Origin: Chrysopilus asiliformis
Lineage: Eukaryota; Arthropoda; Insecta; Diptera; Rhagionidae
NCBI GenBank assembly: GCA_964034945.1
Contig: OZ035963.1
Coordinates: 33,759,644-33,823,643, forward strand
Length of the DNA stretch: 64,000 bases
Reading direction: 5' to 3'
In this document: one piece after another, positions 10,856 through 23,134 of the stretch
Layout of the letters: every line of letters starts with the position of its first letter
How positions within the stretch are numbered: the stretch's first letter is position 1
Notes under the pieces: model-generated
What the model was told of the DNA's origin: nothing
What the model saw: the letters and a program-made list of their open reading frames with translations, nothing else
Databases searched by the model: none
Position numbers and translations under genes: made by a program

Positions 10856-11130
10856 AGGGTCTAACTTCAACTGCGACTTCGACTCCTTCGGCTAAATGAA
10901 ATCACTGAATCACCTCAAACCCAAAATCAAACGGATTTTGGTCTCAAAACATTGAGGTTTGAACTAAACTAGATGACCAATGGAGGTAGAATAGCCAGTT
11001 CGGACTTAAAGTCGACAAATTTTCTACGACTCCGACTCTTAAGCTCTCTTGTGAAAATTGAACGACTTCGACTCGTAAAGCAATAATGTTGTACCGACTC
11101 TGACTTCTCGACTTCCATTTCGACCCCACA
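10856..11130. repeat. Degenerate ACTCCGACTTCG-type simple repeat (right part)
   Basis: Continuation of the tract at 9640-9764, more diverged, with recognisable 'cgactccgactctt', 'cgacttcgactcg' and 'tgacttctcgacttcc' units. Confidence 0.65.
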
Positions 11131-12520
11131 GCCCTGGATTAGACACATTTTAGCAATGCATACTTCGTCTGGGTATCAGCAGAGTAAATTTTGGAAATTT
11201 TGTAAATAAGTTTGCAAGATTTTTTAATAAATATGAAATTTTCCATTAACCGAATTTTCACAAAGATTTCCAAATACAAAGAAATTTATTTAATCGCACA
11301 TTTAAAATGAAAAATATTTTTACTCGCAGATCTAATCCTAACCAAGTTTTTGAAAATATTAATTTTTTATTACAGTTATTCTCCAATTTATTATAGATAT
11401 AAGTTTACTAACTTGTATATATGTACGTATTTATAGTTTTGTATAATTAAATGTCATAAAGAGTCCAACTAATTTGCCATAATATGAGTAGTTGTTAAAG
11501 ATAAAAGTTTTGGGATTATAAAGCCTTGATGGACATGTCAGTTAACCTTTGATAGTCGACGGATCATAGACCCAAATATATTAAGTAAGTAACAACAAAG
11601 ATGCATGTTCTCGCACATTTTCTCGTCCATATACATTTATGATGTTGGTAGTCATCTGGCAAACACATCTCTGGAAGCGGATTAATGCCGTGCAAAGTGT
11701 TTGTTTATTGGAAATATCAACACAAGGAGCTTCCTGTTATGATACCTTCACCACTCCATAACATACTTTAAGGGAATCACAAAATACAACAAATCTACAC
11801 ATATGGAATTTCTAACATTTATTTATAACATTATCTCTATATCTACATATCTAGGCATTAAGTAGACAGGACAAAAACTCCTACTGTTCACACGTTGTTA
11901 TACAAAGAAGACAAAAAACCCTTTCAGCATACGAAATTGCGATTAATTGAAGAGAGAGTAGATATCTTGTATAACGAACGTATCGTAATTTTAGGAGGAT
12001 GGTAATAAATGTTTATGGTATCCCAAAGAATCAGCTTTTCCCATCAACAGCAATAGGGTTAAAGTTTAAGTAATACATGGATTAGGTCTTGTGGAATTTT
12101 TAATATTAGTTGAAGAGAAATTAAATAAAGCTCTTCGGTTTACCATATCTAAAAGATGGTTTCCACTTTGTTAAACTTATGAGAATATTTAGAACCGATA
12201 GTTTTTTTTTAATTTATAGAAGGCATTATTACCTTTTTTCAACATTATAAAGTACAACTAGTTTTCCTAAAACTTGTCTCGAATAAAAGTGTTGTAACAA
12301 AAAAAAACCCCCATGTGGAAATGATGAAAAGTCTTTTTCGTTTTTCACCTTTTCTACATCTCTATGACAAAAATACAGCACATCTTGGGTTGATTTTCCA
12401 GCGAAACAGAAGTTATCTATCTTTTCATTTCCAGATAGATCACTTTGGCTTCGCCTGAAAATTGACTTAAGGTGGTTTGTGTTTTTGCCACAGATATAAG
12501 AATGGTATTAAAATCACTTT
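11131..12520. other. Intergenic, no gene seen
   Basis: AT-rich sequence without a supported frame, terminal repeat or RNA gene. Confidence 0.5.
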
Positions 12521-12521
12521 T

Positions 12522-13000
12522 TTATACCCGTATGGTGAAACCAAAGGGTATATTAGATTTTCCTTACCGTTTGTAACGCCAAGATCCCGTCATCACACAA
12601 AAAAATGAATTACACCAGTGTGTTTAGAATGATGAAAATATTTAATTTTTGCATGTCCGTCCGTCTGTCTGTCTGTCTGTCTGTCCGTCTGTCCGTCTGT
12701 CCGTCTGTCCGTCTGTCCGTCTGTCCGTCTGTCCGTCTGTCCGTCTGTCCGTCTGTCCGTCCGTCTGTCCGTCTGTCCGTCCGTCTGTCTGTGGCGCGGA
12801 TTGCGGGCGCACGGATTGAACTAGAGATTTGAAATTTTGAGCAGATCCGTTTTTCGGTAAATGCGAGGCTAAGTTCGTTCATGGACAAAAATGAACCATT
12901 AGAGGGGGTACCCCCCATACGAACGAAAACGTTTTTTGTGAATATCTGCTTCTTATCAAAAAAGTGCAAAAACAAAAGTTATTTAGGATATTTTCCTGGC
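12522..13000 (+). mobile_element. DINE-1/INE-1-like (Helentron-type) repeat copy
   Basis: Starts with 'tttatacccgtatggtga' and 'aaagggtatattagatttt', then 'catcacacaaaaaaatgaa', then a GTCTGTCC microsatellite (12657-12795), then a conserved block with 'gcgaggctaagttcgt' and 'ggtacccccc'. The same order appears in reverse at 39425-39935 and in part at 51460-51790. The organisation (box near the end, GTCTGTCCG repeat core) is that of Drosophila DINE-1/INE-1. The long frames across it are microsatellite translations, not genes. Confidence 0.75.
12657..12795. repeat. (GTCTGTCC)n microsatellite
   Basis: About 140 bp of GTCT/GTCC tetramers forming the core of the DINE-like repeat. Both strands stay open because the period-8 unit has no stop. 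Confidence 0.95.
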
Positions 13001-13580
13001 ATATATTTTTTCTGGTTTTTGCATAATAGGTTTTTAATTTTTTTTAAAATACATACGAATTGCACCTTTATATGTCTGCGACAAAATTATTATAGTTGAA
13101 TAATTTTGTCGCTTGATATAAAAGTTCATATTGTATCCGGTTCGTCCTGGATTTTTATAAAACAATGTTTCCTGTAGTTCTTATTATGAGAATTTATTTT
13201 TTATGAAGATTTACGTTTATTTTTAATATCTATGTGTTATTTTGTAAATTAGGTTGATTTTTGCAAAACTTTTCATTTGATTCGCATTCATTTTTCCCGA
13301 AACGCAAACACATGATCAATTGCTGCACGGTTAAAATTATTGGACTAATTTTTAATCCCATTTCTGGAATTCGACATTTTTCTATTAAATTTCAATCCTC
13401 TCAAATGATTAACTACATTTTTAATCAAACTTGTATTATTTTTCAAAACTTTTTTAAAATTTGACAGAGTGTAATAAAAAAAAGTAGTAGGGCAAAAGGC
13501 AAGTAGTGAAAACCGGAGATCTTAAAAAAGCACTTACTTCCACAAAAAAACTACCGCACTATTTACTCGCGTGGTTTTAA

Positions 13581-13840
13581 CACTAAACATACCAGCACTT
13601 AATACATACCTATTTCTACCATGGGCGGTCAAATGACCAGCTGTGGTAGATAACGGTATATGACAAGTATTACTCAAAGTAAACAAAATATAAATAAAAA
13701 ATAATAATAGAATATTAAGTGTATATATAATAAATAGAAAAATTCATGAAGTCAAGTGCGCAAAAACGATAAGATTATATGCGCTTTTTCAATGCAAAAG
13801 TCCATAAGCGGTCAAAAGACCGCTTGTGGTATGTTTAGTG
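13581..13840. mobile_element. piggyBac-like MITE
   Basis: Inverted termini CACTAAACATACCA lie next to TTAA on the left (13577-13580) and TCAA on the right (13841-13844), one change from the TTAA duplication of piggyBac. Subterminal palindromes of the form AGCGGTCAAAAGACCGCT occur at both ends (13622-13645 and 13807-13824). 260 bp, no frame. Confidence 0.75.
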
Positions 13841-13931
13841 TCAAAAAACTGTACATGTACCACCAGTGGTACACGATGTCACGAACGTGTTTATAAAAAA
13901 AATTTTAATAAAATAATAATCTTTCACGAGA

Positions 13932-14910
13932 TTAAATTTTAACCTTTTTTCGGTGTTTTAAAAAGATTAAAATTTGGCCCAAATTTTTTTTAATACCTTT
14001 AGAACAATGTGACCAGGCTGAGATGTTATACCTTTCTCTAGAAAAGACTTGTCCCTCAAATACCCACATTTTCGCATGTGCATCAACCATAGCATCTTTC
14101 CATGGCACCCAGTAAAGACACAACTTGTTTCCTGATGTGGTCAGCATGTTCCGTCCAACATAATTTTTCATCTATTATCATGCCCAAGTATTTACTCAAT
14201 TTTTGTCACCCGTTCCAAAATGCCGTCAATTTTGACATTTAGTGAAATGTCTGACTTGTTTTTCTATCTAAAGATAATAAATGGTTAATCTGTTTGACAG
14301 TGCCCACATTCCAAATTCCTTTAAATTACAATTAATCTGACCTTTCAATAATCTCTGCGAATTGACTTTGTATATCAGACCTGTGTCATCCGCGTAGATC
14401 ACGTAATCACCTTTCAGTTGAGCCTCTTGAATGCTTTGAATAAACAGAAGATAAAGAGTAGGTCCTAGCACTGACTCTTGAGGTACTCCTAGCAAAGATT
14501 ACTTTTTTATCACTGTAAGTATCAGCTAATTTTGTTTGCATCATTCATTTTTCCAGATAAGAATCAAAAAGCTGAAGTGCAATGCCTCTCACTCCCATCT
14601 CCTCTAAAGTTTCTAATAAAATTGCATGATTTTTTAAGATCAATCCATATTGTGCATACACGTTATCCCCGATCTATCCTGAGTTAATTTTACTTAGAAC
14701 TACCGTCATAGCGGATTCCGTACCCCTGTTTCTTTTGAGAAAACCAAATTGATGATAGCCGAAACCTCCAGTTTTAGCTACAAAGTCTGAAAGCCGTTTA
14801 TTTATTACCTTTTCAAAAATTTACTGAACGTACGAATAAGAGATATTGGTCTATAATTTCCAGGATTGCAAAGAGGAACAACAATAGATTTTTTTCAGAC
14901 ATTGTGGAAA
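13932..14910 (-). pseudogene. Non-LTR retrotransposon reverse transcriptase remnant
   Basis: At 14495-14268 the minus strand encodes GVPQESVLGPTLYLLFI followed by YADDT, the reverse transcriptase B/C motifs of Jockey/I-type LINEs (G-V-P-Q-G-S-V-L-G-P and Y-A-D-D). Upstream frames at about 14850-14540 keep typical finger/palm sequence (GGFGYHQFGFLKRNRGTESA) but are frameshifted with stops. Downstream frames at 14250-13932 hold thumb and connector-like pieces. Full LINE ORF2 is well over 800 residues, so this is a short, decayed internal fragment. Confidence 0.85.
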
Positions 14911-15390
14911 ATCTTCTTTTACTTAATGAGATTTGATACAATTGGTGAAATCACAATTGCAAGATTTTTAACATCTAACACCGTTATCCCGTCGTTATGA
15001 TATTTAGTATTTTTTGCTCATAAAAAACAAAATGGATGGCACAGAATAATTTGATTTTACAGCCCAATATAACTATTATCAAGGCCCTGTTATACCAATC
15101 ACTGAAAAATTAAAAAAAAGTCTGAAGCTTACTTACTATGACGATCCTCAATATTTAAAAGGAAAATATCATTTACAAAATAACTAGCAACATATGAAAT
15201 GCAGGGCAAATAAATAAAAGCTATTTTACGACATTTCAAAAACTATTAATTTTAAAAACAGCAGGGCAACGAGTTTTTTATTTTCTCATCAAAACCCACT
15301 GTTTTTGATCGACCTGCAAGCAGCATGGCAAAACTTGCCCTGCGTATGAAATAGACGTAACACCGGATTCGTGATCGGTGACCTGTCGTC
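14911..15390. other. Intergenic, no gene seen
   Basis: No supported frame. A 'cagggcaa..' / 'ttgccctgc' inverted pair near 15252-15346 suggests a small degraded MITE. Confidence 0.4.
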
Positions 15391-15396
15391 GTCAAT

Positions 15397-15535
15397 TTAA
15401 ACATTTAGTGAAATGTCTGACTTGTTTTTCTGTCTAAAGATAATAAATTTGGATTTGCTTTGATTGATGGTTAATCTATTTGACAGTGCTCACATTCCAA
15501 ATTTCTTTAAATCGCAATTAATCTGACCTTTCAGG
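15397..15535 (-). pseudogene. Second, smaller LINE fragment
   Basis: About 140 bp closely matches 14230-14345, the segment just downstream of the YADDT motif, with a 20-bp difference in the middle. It is a partial duplicate or a second copy of the same LINE family. Confidence 0.75.
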
Positions 15536-15825
15536 ACCTTCTGTTACGCATTTTGATATTCCAACACCGGATTCGTGATCGGTGACTTCGGAAACCCCCT
15601 AATGCCGATTTTCCCGGGAAAAACCGGAAAAGGATATTTTCGTTATCCTTACAGGACCTTCTGTTTCCAATTTTGAAAATCTAACATAGGTAAAAACCTG
15701 CTCCTAGCAACGCAGATCATTTTGCCAAAAATTGCGTTAAAATCGGTTCAGTAGTTTTTGAGTTTTGTGATCTCAGACAGACCAACAGACAAACATCCAT
15801 TTTTATATAAGAAGATACGATTTTT
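15536..15825 (-). repeat. 120-bp tandem-repeat family, copy A, with a tail block
   Basis: Contains one to two copies of a unit with 'accggattcgtgatcggtgac', 'ttttcccgggaaaa' and 'ttatccttacaggacctt'. The same family occurs at 28947-29440, 52320-52790 and 53800-53960. A tail follows with 'aaaatcggttcagtagtttt' and 'agacagaccaacagacaaac'; a similar tail is at 40165-40250. Confidence 0.8.
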
Positions 15826-16068
15826 CGATTATTCGACTCGGGGGCAACCCCGCCTAATTCCTCTTACCTACAAAAAATCATTTGATGACCACAGGAAATT
15901 GTTTTTTTATTTACGGACCGTGATTTTGATTCCATGTAGAGATATATGTAATAATTTATTCTTGATATTAAATGAGCTTTTAATTTCATTTGTAATTACT
16001 TTAAAATTGCGTGACAATACTTTTATTACAAAGTCTTTACTTTTTCTGTTGAAAACATATTTCTAAAA

Positions 16069-16757
16069 ATGTTGAAAACTGTGTTCGCATCTATTTTATT
16101 TCTAGCCTTGCCCAACATATGTGCATCTGAGGTAAAAAAAACTGTTTTTAATAAATGCAGATGTTTAAATATTGTAAAATTTAGCAAGCCTATTGCTTGA
16201 AAATCGCCTTTCTAAAATACTGGAGTGATAACAATATACTAAACTTCAGCTTGAGTGTTGATTATTTCGATCGAAGTTTTACTGTGAATGTCTCCTTTGA
16301 TGCAAAACGTGTTATAAAAGATATATACGCGCATAATTTCATCACAGTTCAATCGCATGGCAAGAAATTAATTCTATCGAATAGAACAATCGACATATGC
16401 AAAGTTCTGAATGGAAAAGTCACAGCTGGATTTTCTTGGTTCTTTCTTGGAAGACTTTTGGAATCGAAAACTATACCGCATGACTGTCCAGTTAATCCGG
16501 TAATTTCTATCTGTTTATATGTTAATAAAATCATATCTGAATGTATAAATTACGAAACATTGATTTTTTTTCAGGGATTCTACTCAATTCCAAATTTTTC
16601 ACCGGATTATAGTGCCCTTCCACCAATACTTCCAACTGGAATTTTAGATTATGAATGCCGACTAATGACTAAAGACAATGAAAATTTGAAGATCATGATG
16701 AAGTTAAATCTTAAGCTAAGGTTTACTCGAATCACACGAACAATGACATGCAAATAA
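16069..16757 (+). CDS. DUF1091 (DM8-type) secreted protein, three exons
   Basis: Exon 1 (16069-16131) encodes a signal peptide, MLKTVFASILFLALPNICAS, then a GAG|GTAAAA donor. Exon 2 begins at 16185 after ..ATTTAG and runs to 16499 (donor CCG|GTAATT). Exon 3 is 16575-16757, after a polypyrimidine TTTTTTTTCAG. All junctions are phase 0 and give 186 residues, the usual family length. Exon 2 carries the conserved NRTIDICK and a Cys near its end; exon 3 carries the LPPILPTG turn and the final strands. DUF1091 proteins are small secreted proteins, numerous in flies; most lack known function and some relate to chemosensory CheA/CheB-type lipid-binding folds. The second intron has no in-frame stop, so a naive reading would run through it. 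A minus-strand relative at 58.1-58.5 kb shares the intron positions. The frame looks intact. Confidence 0.88.
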
Positions 16758-19700
16758 TGTAATACATTTGATTTAATTATATAGTTTAATTACATATAAT
16801 TTTCTTTTAAAATTTTCAGCTGTGGGAATTAAATACGGATCCCTGCTACTGTCAAGTTTAAGGGAAAAAAATTCACTTATAGCAGGATGCAGGACAGATC
16901 AATAACTAATTCAATTTAAGTGTTTTTAAAAATCGTATATATAAATATGTGATTGGGTATAAAATGTTAAAAAATTGTTTTGCTTTTTTTTGAAGGGGGA
17001 GATAAATAAATCAAAAAATATCTGTATCAATTGAATATGTATGTAAGAATTTTTTTCTACGTAACTTAACACATTTAGTAGTTACTACACTGAGGGAAAC
17101 CGCCATGTAGTAGAATCAAGAAGTGTCATTTGATTTAACTGATTTTCAACTCCAAAACCAAATGTTCTTTATTTGAACTAAAAGAGAAAGTAGTAAAAAC
17201 AAACACCTAACCATTAAATGTATCTAAAATTAATTAAATGAAAAGTATTAAAAACGAAACCCAACCAGTTAATTTAACTGTCTGGCAGAGAGCTCTTTCT
17301 TACGTCATGCAGTGAAAACAAATAAGCGAGCACTTATTTTGAATTTATATTGGCGAATAGAAAAGAGAACGAGAGAGTATCATCATAGTTTAGAGATATA
17401 TAGTTAGGAAACGCGAAAGAAATTTTTTCCTCAAGAAGAGTACGTTGTCGTCTGTTTCATTTGCTTTGTAAAGACAATGATGAGAGAACTATAGATAAAT
17501 TACGGTTGATAAAATTTCGAAGCAATGAAGAGTCCACCCAGTGACATATAGGCCTGTCTCATTGCCTTCGTCAGTACACGAAATGTTTAGTGTATACAAT
17601 GTGGGGGAGTTGCCATATCTCAATATTAAGCATTATTAAATTTCAATATAGTAGAGTACCTACATGATATGGTATTTCCCATCGCATTGCATAAATAATT
17701 TTGATTTTTCGACGATTTTAATTTTTATACAACTCACACAACATTATAAAAGATTATTAAACCACACAATATGCGCGATATTATTTAAAAACATGAAAAA
17801 AATTTAAAATAATTCAAATTTATTTTTAAAGAGTTGACGATTATAAAGGTTCTCTAGTTAAAATTAAAAAGAGGGTCAATCGCACATTTTAGAAGTGCTG
17901 GCAATTCTAAAAAGAGAAAAATGCCAAAAAGTAAAGTTTGTTGAAATATCGTGTTTTTTAATGCTACAAAATTTGATTCTCGAAGGAATTTTATGTGCTA
18001 TGAAAAGTGTTTAGAGCAGTGCTATAAAAGTGTTTTTTGTAGTCCTGACATTCGTTTGAGGCGAGTATTTAACAGGCAAAAACAAAATGCTACCTTTCCA
18101 ACGACGATGGGAGCCAAAAAAATGTTCTTTCCGGGGTTTTAGTGAAATCTGTGGAACATTCCCTAACTAAACTTATCAAAAACTCTTTTCAGGGCATTTC
18201 AGTGCATTATATTATAATAAAACCAGCGTTAAAAAAATCTCAATGCAGCCCCGTTCCAATGTTATACGAAAATGTAAACATAACGCTGGCGTGATTTCAT
18301 GGTATGTGTGTCATTTGACAGAACTCTTGTGCAGGGTTATCAATGGATTCTGGTGGGTATTTTTGGTTTTTGGTATCAAGTGAAATTGATTTTGATCGAC
18401 CCTGCACGAATCTTCGAAAATGACAGTGTTTTTGTCTCATTCGTGAAATTCATTTAGATGTAAAGGAGTAAAAGGGATTACTATTTCATGTGATTTCCGA
18501 AACTCTTCGTTTTCTATAGTGTTGCTCTTTTGCCTACCGCGAGTGCACGAGAAACTGGGTTCGAGATTTATCTATTAGTTCTTTCATCATTGGTAAAGAC
18601 ACTAATTGCTTTTGTGTGAGAAATGCAAAACTCTCGGGATATTTCGTATTGTCGCCAGAACATTCCATAAAATGTTCCTTGCCAGGCATTTTTTCTGTTT
18701 AAGCAACGTAAAAAGTGAAATAAAAGTGTTTTTTTTTTTGCTAAAAAATCCTATCGCCATTGACAGTTGAAGAAATTGTGAAAGGCCGCTGTCGGCCCTT
18801 GTGCATGTGTTGGTTCAATATTTTGGTTTGTTCTGTGCGAGTATTACAAAATGATTTTTTTCAACAAGTCCATTTGAGCTAAAGGATAAAAAGAGAGAAA
18901 TTATGCTGTCGACTACGGAATGATGCTGTCGACTACTTCTTTCTACAGGCGGCAAACGGAAAACCACGTTTGTGTCATATCTATAGCACAGTATACAGTA
19001 AACAAACTTCATACATAAAATGTGAAAATAACCTGTGTAACCGAAAACGAATAACCCAAAAAAACCTAAATCTAGGCATTCTAATTGGTTAGAAAAATCT
19101 CAAATTATTGGGGTACAAAGAATGAACAAGCAATATGACCACAAAGGAATGTAATAAAAGTGAAACAGAGAAAGAAATATACTGTTAAAGATGAGAGCCG
19201 CAACGACGTTACCAGATTAGTCAGTTGCGAAATGTATTTTTTGCCTTAGAAATTAAATACAATTCTAAAAAAAGTTGCAAAATATGTTCGTTTGAATATA
19301 GAAAATTAGAAATTCAGTCCAAACTGGTACTGCATTTTTTCTCAAACGTCATTATTGCTTTGAAATTAGCATCAAGTCGTTTGTAAAATGATTTTGACGG
19401 ACCGAAGATTTGATATTAATTGCTTTTCTACTATATCCTGACAATTTAAATTTTCTATCCAAATTTTCAACCTAAAATGAAGAATGTTTGTACTTTTATA
19501 AGAAATGGTGGTCAAAACAGATTTCAATTTTTAAATTTCCCTCCTCTGAAATATAAAATCAACAGCAGAAAAATCAGATTCGGCAATGCCGTTTGGAATT
19601 GTTTCTTTTAGTTGCTCTGATTTGATGGGAAACGAGTCGGGTGGATTTCGGTTTCATTATTTTTCTCAATTTCCTGTGAAATGAAGTGAGTGATTTATAC

Positions 19701-20194
19701 AGAAAGTTTATAATTTAGTGTTTCCATACTATTTCGTGTATTCCGCTGATATTTTATTTAGCTTTTAATCTTTATGCCGACTAAATTTCACGCAAAACAC
19801 ATTGCGAAATGCAAAAGATACCGATCAGCTGTGTCGCTTTTGTTTACAAATTTTCGGTTACACGCATATATGGCTGTGCTGTTTGCTCTCGTGTTTTCTG
19901 CCTATGAATATGGTGTGTTTTCTTTACTCTTACATGTTAAATTGGGTTATTTTCGAGTTTGTTTACTGTATACTGTGTCTATAGTAAGTCTCTAATCTAT
20001 GGTATCATCATCGTCGTTGGCGGCACACACAAATGCATTTTCTTTGTTTTTATCAGAGATGAAAATAAGAGTTATTTTTTCTCTCTTTATCTCTCCTTTC
20101 AAGTTTCACTCACGACTAATAACGTTTTCGCTGTGTGAAAAAATATCTCTGAAGGAGATGAGTTTTACTTGTGCGACGAAAAACTCAAGAAGAG
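16758..20194. other. Intergenic repeats, no gene seen
   Basis: AT-rich sequence with scattered low-copy repeats. A segment at 17380-17470 ('aagaagagtacgttgtcg', 'tgtttcatttgctttgtaa') recurs inverted at about 26395-26500, and parts recur at 18560-18640 and 24180-24215. Short frames at 17951, 19774 and 19802 have no supporting domain. Confidence 0.5.
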
Positions 20195-20195
20195 A

Positions 20196-20318
20196 GATAA
20201 ATATTTTCTGTAAATAAATATCAGTTCTAATGAGAGATAAATATTTCCTGAAAATAAATATCAGTTCTAATGAGAGATAAATATTTCCTCAAAATAAATA
20301 TCAGTTCCAATGAGTTTT
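20196..20318 (+). repeat. ~53-bp tandem repeat
   Basis: Two to three copies of a unit 'gagagataaatattt..' / 'aaataaatatcagttctaat'. A two-copy version followed by the same right flank ('gttttatttcgctgagctg') is at 29617-29745. Confidence 0.85.
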
Positions 20319-20397
20319 ATTTCGCTGAGCTGACGAAAAACTCATTTGGTCGATTTTGTATGGTGTGGCTAGTGTACGATAAGAAATTATTATTTAT

Positions 20398-21166
20398 CAG
20401 TGTTGCACTTTCATTTTTTTTAAAAGTAATAAATTGCCTGTCCAAAATGTACTAAATGTAATAGATTGTTAATCCGCCAGTAATAATTGTTGAGCACACT
20501 TTGCAATAGGCTGATTCAGCCCTTTCTTTTACCCAAGAAAACTGTTGCAACCATTCTTTGCGGAATTTTTGGACGTAACACTCTTTGTTTTCTTTCTTCA
20601 GACTAAAGAAAGAAAGAGAAAGCGGCATAACTTGTAAACTTAAAATTTTGGGTTTGACTTACCACGGGATCTCATTTTCTTGATCCGTGGGGGATTTTGG
20701 GGGCAGTGGCTCTACTGGCAGCTCATCGCTTCAGTTAGGTTTGACCCTTTTAAAATGCCTTAAGAGATGTCTTTTAGGTTTTTTGGGCCTACATCATAAC
20801 CAAACAAAATTTACAGGTACAATGCCATTCTGAAAAGCAATTTTAGCGCAAACGAACAACTGGCAAAAGATGTCAACAGGGATGGGACAAGCAAATAGGC
20901 TATATACGAATGGCATTTTATGATGAGTACAATAAACTAATTTCACGAAAAATGATACTAGATTCCAAAACAGAGAGGTAGATTCTTTTTTTAAATCACG
21001 CAGCTGAATCAAAATTAAAGTTTGTTTATAATGAAAGAATCCATACATTTTGAGTTTGGGTCCAAATGTACTAGATTTGGCTAAAAATGGCATACGTAAG
21101 TAATAGGTATTTTCAGAGCTTGAAATGTACTAAATCTATTACGATTGTACTAAAAGTGCAACACTG
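20398..21166. mobile_element. hAT element with a paralogous empty site
   Basis: Inverted termini CAGTGTTGCACTTT are flanked by a perfect 8-bp duplication TTATTTAT (20390-20397 and 21167-21174). The related segment at about 29760-29790 reads straight through 'aagaaattattatttattg' with a single TTATTTAT and is thus the uninserted state. Subterminal GTACTAAAT..TATTA motifs occur at both ends. A 99-codon minus-strand frame (21093-20794) inside has no motif I recognise; a transposase remnant cannot be excluded. Confidence 0.94.
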
Positions 21167-21204
21167 TTATTTATTGTAAAGTAAATGAAAACGATATTTT
21201 TTTT

Positions 21205-21910
21205 TTTACTTTGTATGAAACTTTTTTCTGGGGGGTGGTAGGGGGGGTGATTTCTTTTTTTGGAAAATAGTACGGAGCAAAATAAAATTAGGGAGGAAAT
21301 TTCTGAACAGCACACGACTTTCTTATCGTTTACGATGTTTCTCGCTTTGTTTGATACGTGGTCTTTTTAATATTATGTTGCTTTTATGGGGTGGTGATGG
21401 GTGGATGATGGGTGGGTTAGTAGGGGGTGTGGTGAGGGGGGAAGGGGAAGGGGTGGTGGAGGGGGGGGGGGGATTTTTTTTCCAAAAATTTTTTTTTTTG
21501 GAAAATAGTACGGAGCAAAATAAAATTAGGGAGGAAATTTCTGAACAGCACATGACTTTCTTATACAAAAAAATTTTTTTTTTTTCAGGAAAATACCCTA
21601 GAGCAAAATAAAATTAGCGAGGAATTGTCTGAACAGCACACGACTTTCTTATACAAAAAAAATTTTTTTTAGGAAAATACCCTAGAGCAAAATAAAATTA
21701 GGGAGGAAATTTCTGAACAGCACATGACTTTCTTATACAAAAAAAAAATTTTTTTTAGAGCAACATAAAATTCTTGAGGAAATTTCTGAACAGCACATGA
21801 CTTTCTTGTACAAAAAAATTTTTTTTTCAAGAAAATACCCTAGAGCAAAATAAAGTTAGCGAGGAAATGTCTAAACAGCACACGACTTTCTTATACAACA
21901 AAAAATCGAT
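21205..21910. repeat. Tandem ~80-95-bp repeats with a G-rich block (left arm)
   Basis: About six copies of a unit containing 'gagcaaaataaaattag', 'gaggaaatttctgaacagca' and 'gactttcttatac' lie at 21262-21905, interrupted by a G-rich block 'gggtggatgatgggtggg' (21388-21470). The block and unit recur inverted at 22330-22580 and again at 29795-30140. The Pro/Gly-rich frames here are low-complexity artefacts. Confidence 0.85.
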
Positions 21911-22600
21911 TCTTAAATATAAAAATACACTATTTTAAAGACACGGGTTTTTTATTTTGTATGTTGATTTGGATATAGAATGGGGCATTCAGGAACTAAC
22001 TGAAAAATAAAATTAATTTACCTATGTTGGTGATACACTGAAACATATATTGGACGTGATGTCGTGCAATGAGTTGGGGAAACGGAGCGTCAAAGCGAAG
22101 CGCCATTTTAAATCGTCCCATAGTAAGCCACTGGTTTTACTTTTGAAGCATCGAAATGTAAAAGCTTACGCACGCCTTGACGCGTCATTGTGTTTTCGCT
22201 ATCAAACAAACCAATTCAAACCCTGATTTCAGTGCGGTATTAATGTTTTACTATGTCATCTATGTCCCATTCATACAAATAAAAAACCCGTGTCTCTAAA
22301 ATAGTGTATTTTTATATTTAAAAATCGATTTTTTGTGGTATAAGAAAGTCGTGTGCTGTTCAGACATTTCCTCGCTAACTTTATTTTGCTCTAGGGTATT
22401 TTCCAAAAAAAAAAAATGTTTGGGAAAAAAAATCCCCCCCCCCCCCCTCCACCTCCCCCTTCCCCTTCCCCTTCCCCCCTCACCCCACCCCCTACTAACC
22501 CACCCATCATCCACCCATCACCACCCCATAAAAGCAACATAATATTAAAAAGACCACGTATCAAAAAAAAGCGAGAAACATCGAATATAAGTTTTTGACG
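21900..22600. repeat. Inverted partner arm of the 21.3-22.6 kb unit
   Basis: Sequence from 22265 ('aaaaacccgtgtctctaaa') through 22580 is the inverse of 21350-21960, including 'taaaagcaacataatatta' and the G/C-rich block, so 21340-22580 forms a large inverted repeat. The spacer (about 21970-22260) is unrelated. Confidence 0.85.
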
Positions 22601-22609
22601 ACACATAAA

Positions 22610-22875
22610 TGAGTTTTATTTTGCTCAATATAAATATTCCTCTTCGAATAGAGTTTTTCAAGTCAAGGAGTTTTTCAAAAACTCATTGAGTATAAGTTTT
22701 TCACAACATTTTAAATCTCTTTAAAAAAGAGTTTTATTCTGCTCGGCAAAAATATTCCTCATCAGGACTGAGTTTTATTTTGCTCGACATAAATATTCCT
22801 CATCAGAAGTGAGTGTTATTCTGGTCGATATAAATATTCCTCATCAGAAGTGAGTCTTTATAAAAATTGAGAAAT
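22610..22875. repeat. ~50-bp repeats with GAGTTTTATTTTGCTC
   Basis: Four to five diverged units with 'gagttttattttgctcgac' and 'ataaatattcctcatcag'. Confidence 0.8.
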
Positions 22876-23134
22876 ATTTTCATCTCTGGTTTTTATGCAC
22901 GCAGAATTTCAAAGATGGCGATATGGTTATCCTGATAATTTTTTTTATCAACCTGATAAAGAAAAATTCGTTTTAGGGAAAATATCTTCATCTAGAAATT
23001 AATTTGAGTTATTTTTTGTGAGATTTTTGATGACCCCTTTCCTGATTTTGTTTTGAAATATATGAAAAACTACAATTGCCAGGTACCAATAGTCAAATAC
23101 TCTGTATGATGACAGGCAAAATGTTTATTAAAAA

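Noticed and set aside
12605..12975. Long frames on both strands (75 and 121 codons)
   Set aside because: They translate the GTCTGTCC microsatellite and its flanks; stop-free because of the 8-bp period.
19802..19984. Possible zf-AD-like start (CRFCLQ)
   Set aside because: A single C-x2-C in a 60-codon frame is too little; no second Cys pair at the expected distance, no zinc fingers downstream.
21323..22606. Gly-rich and Pro-rich frames
   Set aside because: Products of the G/C-rich repeat block; present on both strands and in inverted copies.
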